From: DASVBJ01 sp036375895
Lineage (GTDB): Bacteria; Actinomycetota; Actinomycetes; JACCUZ01
DNA length: 5,599 bases
Direction of reading: 5' to 3'
NCBI GenBank assembly: GCA_036375895.1
Contig: DASVBJ010000279.1
Span: 1-5,599, forward strand
The position numbers and the translations under genes are program-made. The notes beneath the pieces were generated by a model. That model had not been told where the DNA came from. It saw only the letters and a program-made list of their open reading frames with translations, and made no database searches. Below are positions 1 through 3,690 of the stretch, one piece after another (the first letter of the stretch is position 1; each line of letters starts with the position of its first letter).

Positions 1-512
1 GCCTCGTCCAGCACGAGGGTGCGCACGTGACCGAGGTCGAGGTGGCCCTGCTGGGCGAGGTCGATCAGCCGGCCCGGTGTGCCCACGACGACGTCGATGC
101 CCTTGCGCAACGCCTCGATCTGCGGCTCGTAGGCCCGGCCGCCGTAGATCGCGAGGATGCGGATGTCGCGGCGGGCAGCGGCCTTCACGAGGTCGCCGGT
201 GACCTGCACGCACAGCTCGCGCGTCGGCACGACGACCAGGGCCTGCGGCTTGCCCGCGGCCGGCAGCTCGCCGTACCCCTCGTCGGAGGGCGCGACGACC
301 CGCTGCAGCAGCGGGATGCCGAAGCCGAGGGTCTTGCCGGTGCCGGTCTTCGCCTGGCCGATGATGTCGTGGCCGTGCAGTGCCACCGGCAGGGTGAGGG
401 ACTGGATGGGGAACGGGTGGGTGATGCCGACGGCCTCGAGGGCCTCCACCGTGGCGGGGAGAACCCCCAGGTCGGCGAACGTGGGCGTGTTCAGGACGGT
501 GCCTTCTCTCAC
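1..512 (-). CDS. DEAD-box ATP-dependent RNA helicase, N-terminal part (runs off left edge)
   Basis: This is the first RecA-like domain of a superfamily 2 RNA helicase, which uses ATP to unwind or remodel RNA in the cytoplasm. About 170 residues are visible. In order they show a Q-motif region (GVLPATVEALEAVGITHPFPIQ, with Gln37), Walker A/motif I AKTGTGKT (54-61), motif Ia PTRELC (96-101), the GG motif YGGR (123-126), motif Ib TPGRL (145-149) and the start of motif II, LVLDEA, cut at the window edge. The second RecA domain lies outside. The chosen GTG (512-510) is followed quickly by the usual TFADLGV opening. A GTG at 539 is in frame and also possible; neither has a strong ribosome binding site. 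Family membership is certain, but the subfamily is not. The location beside the ferritin-like gene resembles rhlE (Rv3211) of M. tuberculosis, recalled from memory, so RhlE-like is an inference. Confidence 0.95.
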   Translation of the reverse strand, partial: MREGTVLNTPTFADLGVLPATVEALEAVGITHPFPIQSLTLPVALHGHDIIGQAKTGTGKTLGFGIPLLQRVVAPSDEGYGELPAAGKPQALVVVPTRELCVQVTGDLVKAAARRDIRILAIYGGRAYEPQIEALRKGIDVVVGTPGRLIDLAQQGHLDLGHVRTLVLDE

Positions 513-577
513 TTCTACGAAGCGCGTCCGGGGCCGCACGCCACGAAGGGCGGGCCGCGCGGGAGGCGCTGCTGGCT

Positions 578-604
578 GGTCGGAGCCGATCGGTTCCGCC
601 GACC
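578..604. repeat. Quasi-palindrome in the divergent helicase / ferritin-like promoter region
   Basis: The 16-bp core at 582-597 (GGAGCCGATCGGTTCC) is palindromic apart from one pair. It is flanked by GGTCGG (578-583) and its complement CCGACC (599-604), so two alternative pairings are possible. It lies in the predicted helicase leader, where it could fold as RNA, or it could be an operator between the divergent genes. No regulator can be assigned. Confidence 0.4.
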
Positions 605-625
605 GGGCATCCGTTCTGTGCCCCC

Positions 626-631
626 ACCATA
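626..631 (-). promoter_or_regulatory. Candidate -10 element for the helicase gene
   Basis: On the minus strand, TATGGT fits the actinobacterial -10 consensus TANNNT. Transcription would start near 619 and leave an untranslated leader of about 107 nt before the GTG at 512. No convincing -35 hexamer is seen. The leader would contain the quasi-palindrome at 582-597. Confidence 0.4.
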
Positions 632-641
632 CCGCCCTGGC

Positions 642-647
642 TACGCT
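642..647 (+). promoter_or_regulatory. Candidate -10 element for a leaderless ferritin-like transcript
   Basis: TACGCT fits TANNNT and ends 6 nt before the GTG at 654, so transcription would begin at or within a base of the start codon. No Shine-Dalgarno sequence precedes this GTG. That combination is typical of leaderless mRNAs, which are common in actinobacteria. No clear -35 is visible. Confidence 0.5.
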
Positions 648-653
648 GCGCAC

Positions 654-1388
654 GTGACCGACCACCCCGGCAGCGACGAGCCGGCCCCCGGGCCGGACAC
701 CGCCACCCCCGCCGAAGACGACCCGCTGCTCGACCCGCAGTACCGCGCTGCGGTCATCGACCTGCTCGGCGCGCTGGCGTACGGCGAGCTCACCGCCTTC
801 GAGCGGCTGGCCGACGACGCGGCCTTCGCGCCCACGATCGCCGACAAGGCCGCCCTCGCCGCGATGGCGGTCGCCGAGTACAACCACTTCGCGCTGCTGC
901 ACCAGCGGCTCGAGGCCCTGGGCGCCTCGCCCGAGGAGGCGATGGAGCCGTTCGTGGAGGCGCTGGAGGCCTTCCACGAGCGGACCGCCCCGGGGGACTG
1001 GCTCGAGGGGCTCGTCAAGGCGTACGTCGGGGACGGCATCGCCGAGGACTTCTACCGCGAGGTGTCGGCCTTCCTCGACCCGTCCAACCGCGAGCTGGTG
1101 CTGTCGGTGCTGGAGGACACGGGCCACTCGCAGTTCGCCGTCGAGCGGGTCCGCTCCGCCATCGAGGCCGACCCGAAGCTGGCCGGGCGGCTGGCGCTGT
1201 GGGGACGGCGGCTGGTCGGCGAGGCCCTCAGCCAGGCCCAGCGGGTGGCTGCCGAGCGGGACGCGCTGGCCTCGCTGCTGGTGGGCGGCACCCGGCCGGG
1301 CGCCGACCTCGCCGAGGTCGGCCGGATGTTCGCGCGGCTCACCGAGAACCACACCAAGCGCATGGCGGCGCTGGGCCTTTCTGCCTGA
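654..1388 (+). CDS. Ferritin-like di-iron protein (MiaE-like / ferritin-like fold family)
   Basis: The 244-residue protein is predicted to be a mainly alpha-helical four-helix bundle of the ferritin-like superfamily, related to the tRNA hydroxylase MiaE. Carboxylate and histidine residues are spaced as in di-iron sites: Glu45 in YGELTAFER, the Glu-x-x-His motif Glu75/His78 (AEYNH), Glu131 or Glu136 (GIAEDFYREV), and Glu154/Asp155 with His158 (LEDTGH). The first 25 or so residues are acidic, proline-rich and probably disordered. The GTG at 654 was chosen because a TANNNT element sits 6 nt before it and the fold starts soon after; the reading frame stays open upstream, but that stretch is antisense to the helicase. 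The gene is convergent with DUF3107. Similar actinobacterial proteins sit beside a DEAD-box helicase, for example Rv3210c (recalled). The substrate is unknown; a role in RNA modification is only a guess from the MiaE relationship and the helicase neighbour. Confidence 0.85.
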   Translation: MTDHPGSDEPAPGPDTATPAEDDPLLDPQYRAAVIDLLGALAYGELTAFERLADDAAFAPTIADKAALAAMAVAEYNHFALLHQRLEALGASPEEAMEPFVEALEAFHERTAPGDWLEGLVKAYVGDGIAEDFYREVSAFLDPSNRELVLSVLEDTGHSQFAVERVRSAIEADPKLAGRLALWGRRLVGEALSQAQRVAAERDALASLLVGGTRPGADLAEVGRMFARLTENHTKRMAALGLSA

Positions 1389-1397
1389 CGGCGGCGG

Positions 1398-1426
1398 GAC
1401 CGGCCGGTCTCGTGGGCCGGCCGGTC
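1398..1426. terminator. GC-rich hairpin between convergent genes, probable bidirectional terminator
   Basis: GACCGGCCGG (1398-1407) and CCGGCCGGTC (1417-1426) are perfect reverse complements, giving a 10-bp stem with a 9-nt loop. The hairpin starts 9 nt after the ferritin-like stop and 7 nt beyond the DUF3107 stop on the other strand. There is no T-run, as is common for high-GC actinobacteria. Its position between converging genes supports termination in both directions. Confidence 0.65.
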
Positions 1427-1433
1427 GCCGGCG

Positions 1434-1661
1434 CTACATCGCGCCGAAACCGACCCGGCGGGTCTCCGGCTCGCCGATCTCGACGTACGCGAGCTTGTCG
1501 GCCGGGACCACCAGGCGGCGCCCGGACTCCTCGGTCAAGGACAGGATGGGCATCTTGCCGGTGAGCGCCGCGGACACCGCCTCGGTGATCTCGTCAGTGG
1601 TCTGCGCGCTCTCGATGACGAGCTCGCGGGCGGCGTGCTGCACGCCGATCTTGACCTCCAC
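1434..1661 (-). CDS. DUF3107 family protein (TB9.4-like)
   Basis: This 75-residue cytosolic protein matches DUF3107, a small actinobacterial family of unknown biochemical function that includes the mycobacterial antigen TB9.4 (Rv3208A). The opening (MEVKIGVQHAARELVIES), the central variable-helix region (TTDEITEAVSAAL) and the closing VPADKLAYVEIG with RVGFGAM are characteristic. The GTG start is supported by a strong GGAGG (1667-1671 on the minus strand) with a 5-nt spacer. It lies 69 bp downstream of the TetR gene on the same strand, an arrangement conserved in mycobacteria as recalled. It could share the TetR transcript or use its own promoter in the gap. No catalytic residues are evident. 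The function is unknown; family assignment is confident. Confidence 0.93.
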   Translation of the reverse strand: MEVKIGVQHAARELVIESAQTTDEITEAVSAALTGKMPILSLTEESGRRLVVPADKLAYVEIGEPETRRVGFGAM

Positions 1662-1666
1662 GTGGA

Positions 1667-1671
1667 CCTCC
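1667..1671 (-). promoter_or_regulatory. Ribosome binding site of DUF3107
   Basis: GGAGG on the minus strand lies 5 nt before the GTG at 1661 and fixes that start. Confidence 0.85.
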
Positions 1672-1681
1672 GTGACGCGTC

Positions 1682-1700
1682 CCGCGCGACTCTCGCGCGG
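1682..1700. repeat. Perfect 8-bp hairpin between TetR and DUF3107
   Basis: CCGCGCGA (1682-1689) and TCGCGCGG (1693-1700) are perfect reverse complements around a 3-nt loop. On the minus-strand transcript the hairpin ends 10 nt before the GGAGG of DUF3107. No U-tract follows. It could attenuate read-through from the TetR gene or act as a stability or processing element. Confidence 0.55.
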
Positions 1701-1707
1701 AGTGATG

Positions 1708-1725
1708 GCTCGAGGCTAGTCGAGC
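1708..1725. repeat. Inverted repeat after the TetR stop, containing a -10-like hexamer
   Basis: GCTCGA (1708-1713) and TCGAGC (1720-1725) are perfect reverse complements separated by 6 bp. On the minus strand TAGCCT (1718-1713) inside it fits TANNNT, so the repeat could be an operator over a DUF3107 promoter. No matching -35 was found. It could equally be a weak terminator or part of a double hairpin with the repeat at 1682-1700. Confidence 0.35.
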
Positions 1726-1730
1726 GGATG

Positions 1731-2360
1731 TCAGTGCGGCTCGCCGGTGCGCGGGAAGCCGCCGATGCCGCGCCACGACAGGCTGGCGAGCAGGCGGGCG
1801 GCCGCGTCGCGCGGGATCGAGCCCTCGGTCGCGAGCCAGTAGCGGGCCGCGACCTGCGCCATGCCGGTGAGGCCGACGGCGAGCAGCTTGGCCTCCTCCA
1901 CGGGCAGACCGGCGTCCTCGCGGATCACCTCGCTGATGGCGTCGGCGCACTGCGCGGTGACGCCGTCGACCCGGTCGCGCACGGCCTCCTGGTTGGTGAG
2001 GTCGGACTCGAAGACGAGCCGGAACGCGCCCCCGTCCTCGTCGACGAACCGGAAGTAGGCGGCGATGGTGGCGGCGACCCGCAGCTTGTTGTCGTGGGTC
2101 GAGGCAAGCGCCTCCCGGACCGCCTCGACGAGCGCGTCGGCGTGCTGGTCGAGCAGAGCCAGGTACAGCTCGAGCTTGCCGGGGAAGTGCTGGTAGAGCA
2201 CCGGCTTGCTGACCCCGGCCCGCTCGGCGATGTCGTCCATCGCGGCGGCGTGGTAGCCCTGCGCGACGAAGACCTCCTGGGCCGCCCCGAGCAGCTGGAG
2301 CCGCCGGGCTGACCGCGGCAGGCGGGCGCTGCGCGGCCTGGTGTCCTGGGCAGCCGGCAC
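1731..2360 (-). CDS. TetR/AcrR-family transcriptional regulator
   Basis: This is a 209-residue one-component regulator: an N-terminal helix-turn-helix DNA-binding domain followed by an all-helical ligand-binding and dimerisation domain. The TetR_N signature is clear: LLGAAQEVFVAQGYHAAAMDDIAERAG (about 23-49), then the recognition helix VSKPVLYQHFPGK (50-62). The rest is divergent, so the ligand cannot be predicted. The GTG at 2360 is preferred because AAGGAG lies 5 nt before it. The in-frame ATG at 2420 would add 20 low-complexity residues, has only GGTAGG abutting the codon, and lies in a probable promoter -10. The gene precedes DUF3107 by 69 bp. Gene order recalls Rv3208-Rv3208A of M. tuberculosis. 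Overlapping inverted repeats upstream suggest autoregulation. Confidence 0.92.
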   Translation of the reverse strand: MPAAQDTRPRSARLPRSARRLQLLGAAQEVFVAQGYHAAAMDDIAERAGVSKPVLYQHFPGKLELYLALLDQHADALVEAVREALASTHDNKLRVAATIAAYFRFVDEDGGAFRLVFESDLTNQEAVRDRVDGVTAQCADAISEVIREDAGLPVEEAKLLAVGLTGMAQVAARYWLATEGSIPRDAAARLLASLSWRGIGGFPRTGEPH

Positions 2361-2365
2361 GGGTG

Positions 2366-2371
2366 CTCCTT
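2366..2371 (-). promoter_or_regulatory. Ribosome binding site deciding the TetR start
   Basis: AAGGAG on the minus strand is separated by 5 nt (CACCC) from the GTG at 2360-2358. This near-perfect Shine-Dalgarno sequence would be pointless if translation began at the upstream ATG (2420). Confidence 0.85.
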
Positions 2372-2418
2372 GGGGTCGGGTGTGGGTGGCCTCGGGTCTG
2401 CGAGTTCCTCGGTGGGTC

Positions 2419-2445
2419 ATCCTACCGACCGGTAACCGGAGTCAC
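2419..2445 (-). promoter_or_regulatory. Probable TetR promoter with overlapping operator-like inverted repeats
   Basis: On the minus strand, GTGACT (2445-2440) resembles a -35 and TAGGAT (2424-2419) a -10, with a rather short 15-bp spacer. Two overlapping inverted repeats fill the spacer: TACCG-AC-CGGTA (2423-2434) and CCGGT-A-ACCGG (2429-2439). ACCG/CGGT half-sites are common among TetR-family operators. Repression by the downstream TetR protein is inferred from position. Transcription would start near 2412, leaving a leader of about 50 nt that carries the AAGGAG. Confidence 0.5.
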
Positions 2446-2663
2446 TGGTATTCGTCGTCGCCGAGGTCCACGACGCGCTCCTGCTCGGCGCGGTCGCCCT
2501 CGTCGGCCTCGATCGGCGCAGCGGTCGGCGGGTGCTCCCGGGTGTCGACCACCTCCGCACGCTGCTCGGCGGCGTCGGCCTCGGGAGCCTCGAGGTCGGG
2601 CTCGGCGGCGGTCTCCTCCATCTCCTCGACGGCCTCGGTCTCGCGGTAGTCCTGCTCCGACAT
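2442..2663 (-). CDS. Small acidic protein with an internal EAxExDxAEQ repeat, function unknown
   Basis: This is a 73-residue, strongly acidic, cysteine-free, probably disordered cytosolic protein. The ATG at 2663 has AAAGGA (2675-2670) with a 6-nt spacer, and a TANNNT element (TAGGCT, 2697-2692) lies at a suitable distance. Residues 25-40 (EAPEADAAEQRAEVVD) and 52-66 (EADEGDRAEQERVVD) are two copies of one motif; the second runs straight into the acidic C-terminus LGDDEYQ. Similar short acidic proteins with AEQ motifs and an acidic-aromatic end seem familiar from actinobacteria, but I cannot name a family. It precedes the TetR gene on the same strand, its stop codon overlapping the proposed TetR -35. 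The good ribosome binding site and internal repeat argue that it is a real gene. Confidence 0.8.
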   Translation of the reverse strand: MSEQDYRETEAVEEMEETAAEPDLEAPEADAAEQRAEVVDTREHPPTAAPIEADEGDRAEQERVVDLGDDEYQ

Positions 2664-2691
2664 CTGCGGTCCTTTCGCTGCGGTCGCAGGC

Positions 2692-2697
2692 AGCCTA
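2692..2697 (-). promoter_or_regulatory. Candidate -10 element for the small acidic protein
   Basis: TAGGCT on the minus strand fits TANNNT. Transcription would start near 2685, giving a leader of about 22 nt that includes AAAGGA. The -35 region is GC-rich and shows no recognisable hexamer. Confidence 0.4.
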
Positions 2698-2757
2698 CGG
2701 GGCGCCGGCCCCCGGCCCGCCGTACGACGTGATCGGCGACCCGCCCCCAAGCCGGGC

Positions 2758-2763
2758 GATACT
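2758..2763 (+). promoter_or_regulatory. Weak candidate -10 element for the two-domain protein
   Basis: GATACT resembles TATACT and lies about 59 bp before the GTG at 2822, in an otherwise GC-rich region. No good -35 accompanies it. Confidence 0.25.
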
Positions 2764-2821
2764 GCGACACTCTGTGCGGGGGGCCGCCGTCCGCGCCCCT
2801 GACGCCTGGGAGGGAGCCGGA

Positions 2822-3550
2822 GTGACCGTCAGCGACCACCGCGAGCTCGTCGGTGCGCTGCTGGCCGTCGAGGGAGTGGCGGACGCCGCCGTGGAGCCGG
2901 ACCCCGACGGCGCCGGCCCGGGCACGCTGCGGCTGCAGCTCGCGCCCGGTGCCGACGAGGTGGCCGTCGCGGGTGCCGTCAACCGGCTGCTGCGGGCCCG
3001 GTTCGGCCTGGCCGTCGACGCCGACCGGGTCCGGGTGCTGGAGGAGTCCGTGCCGGCGCCGGAAGCGCCTGAAGCACCGGAAGCGCCGGCTCCGCCGGTG
3101 GAGTCGGCCTCCGCCCCGGCGGACGACGCCCCGCCGCTCCCGGCCGTGCGGGTCACCCGTCCGGGCCGGGTGGTCATCGAGCGGGTCCAGATGCTCTCCG
3201 TCGGCCTCGGCGTGGTCGCCACGGTGTCCCTCTCGCTGGACGGCAGCATCCATGTCGGTGAGTCGGACGGCGCGGCAACGCCGACGAGCGTCCACCGCAC
3301 CGTGGCCGACGCGACCCTGCGGGCCGTCGAGCGGTTCGTCGGTGGGCGGGTGCGCTTCGAGGTCGAGCACGTCGAGCTCACGTCCTCCGGGGAGGACCGG
3401 ACCGCGCTCGTCGTCGTCACCATGCTCACCGACCGCGGCAGCGAGCGGCTGTCCGGGGCGTCGGTCGTGCGCGAGGACGTCCGGCAGGCGGTGATCCGGG
3501 CGACGCTGGCGGCGATCAACCGCCGGCTCGAGGTGCTGCTCGGCCGGTAA
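2822..3550 (+). CDS. Conserved-looking two-domain protein of unknown function
   Basis: The product is a 242-residue soluble protein with no signal peptide or membrane segment. The GTG at 2822 is supported by AGGGAG (2811-2816) with a 5-nt spacer. Residues 1-75 look like a small alpha/beta domain (ELVGALLAVEGVADAAVEPD, then TLRLQLAPGADE, then a helix VAGAVNRLLRARFGL). A proline/alanine linker follows (about 76-112), with three tandem EAP units at 81-89. Residues 113-242 form a second alpha/beta domain with alternating strands and helices, ending in a helix VRQAVIRATLAAINRRLEVLL. I do not recognise a named family; the second domain vaguely recalls small regulatory alpha/beta domains of biosynthetic enzymes, without key residues to prove it. 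It is divergent from the acidic protein and upstream of cydA, from which it is separated by 140 bp, so co-regulation with the oxidase is not assured. Confidence 0.85.
   Translation: MTVSDHRELVGALLAVEGVADAAVEPDPDGAGPGTLRLQLAPGADEVAVAGAVNRLLRARFGLAVDADRVRVLEESVPAPEAPEAPEAPAPPVESASAPADDAPPLPAVRVTRPGRVVIERVQMLSVGLGVVATVSLSLDGSIHVGESDGAATPTSVHRTVADATLRAVERFVGGRVRFEVEHVELTSSGEDRTALVVVTMLTDRGSERLSGASVVREDVRQAVIRATLAAINRRLEVLLGR
3062..3088 (+). repeat. Three tandem 9-bp units encoding EAP repeats
   Basis: Three copies of GAAGC(G/A)CC(G/T) encode Glu-Ala-Pro three times in the linker of the two-domain protein (residues 81-89). This is an in-frame microsatellite-like tract that can vary in length without frameshift. 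Confidence 0.8.
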
Positions 3551-3562
3551 CCGCCGCCGCTG

Positions 3563-3597
3563 GGGACCTTGGCCGGACCCGCCGGGACCTTCGACCC
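3563..3597. promoter_or_regulatory. Tandem DosR/DevR-box-like sites upstream of cydA
   Basis: GGGACCTT occurs at 3563-3570 and again at 3584-3591, exactly 21 bp apart, about two helical turns. The second copy extends to GGGACCTTCGACCC (3584-3597), which matches the DosR core GGGACTWWAGTCCC at 11 of 14 positions and keeps the GGGNC-N4-GNCCC dyad. The first extends to GGGACCTTGGCCGG and matches at 9 of 14. DosR/DevR is the hypoxia response regulator of actinobacteria. Binding here is inferred from motif, repetition and the downstream low-oxygen oxidase. Confidence 0.5.
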
Positions 3598-3627
3598 TCC
3601 CTGACCCCGCGCACCCCCCGGGAGGGT
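3594..3627. repeat. Inverted repeat between the two-domain gene and cydA
   Basis: ACCCTCCC (3594-3601) and GGGAGGGT (3620-3627) are perfect reverse complements with an 18-nt C-rich loop. It begins 44 nt after the preceding stop codon. It may be a rho-independent-like terminator lacking a U-tract, or an operator. Its left arm overlaps the end of the proximal DosR-like site by 4 bp. Confidence 0.4.
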
Positions 3628-3638
3628 GACCGCCGGGC

Positions 3639-3647
3639 TGGTACGCC
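3639..3647 (+). promoter_or_regulatory. Weak candidate extended -10 for cydAB
   Basis: TG-G-TACGCC resembles an extended -10 (TGN then TANNN). A start near 3654 would give a 37-nt leader with the cydA ribosome binding site and place the proximal DosR-like site around -63. The last base departs from TANNNT and no -35 is evident, as expected for an activator-dependent promoter. Confidence 0.3.
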
Positions 3648-3678
3648 GTGTGCCGGGCCGAGTCACGACGTCCCCTGC

Positions 3679-3683
3679 GGAGG
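3679..3683 (+). promoter_or_regulatory. Ribosome binding site of cydA
   Basis: GGAGG lies 7 nt before the GTG at 3691. It supports that start and the resulting N-terminus, which aligns with the family. Confidence 0.85.
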
Positions 3684-3690
3684 CACCCTC

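Noticed and set aside
27..653. Long upstream extension of the ferritin-like reading frame (open from position 27)
   Set aside because: It lies antisense to the DEAD-box helicase, encodes no recognisable domain, and is an artefact of high GC content. The conserved fold begins after 654.
1635..2312. Plus-strand 225-codon frame opposite the TetR gene
   Set aside because: It is antisense to the TetR gene and shows no domain or ribosome binding site. TetR homology on the minus strand is clear.
2421..2441. Phage or element attachment site at the repeats upstream of TetR
   Set aside because: No integrase, tRNA or matching second copy is in the window. The promoter/operator reading explains the repeats better.
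2699..2712. Short GGGGC-GCCG-GCCCC hairpin in the acidic / two-domain divergent region
   Set aside because: A 5-bp GC-only stem is expected by chance in this base composition and its position suggests no role.
2363..2821. Upstream in-frame extension of the two-domain protein
   Set aside because: It runs antisense through the acidic gene and its composition is low-complexity. AGGGAG with a 5-nt spacer before the GTG at 2822 marks the real start.
3647..3667. Possible Rex or CRP-type operator before cydA (CGTGTG...TCACG)
   Set aside because: The spacing is wrong: TGTG and TCAC are separated by 10 bp where CRP needs 8, and GTG and CAC by 11 where Rex needs 8. The A/T-rich flanks of Rex sites are also missing.
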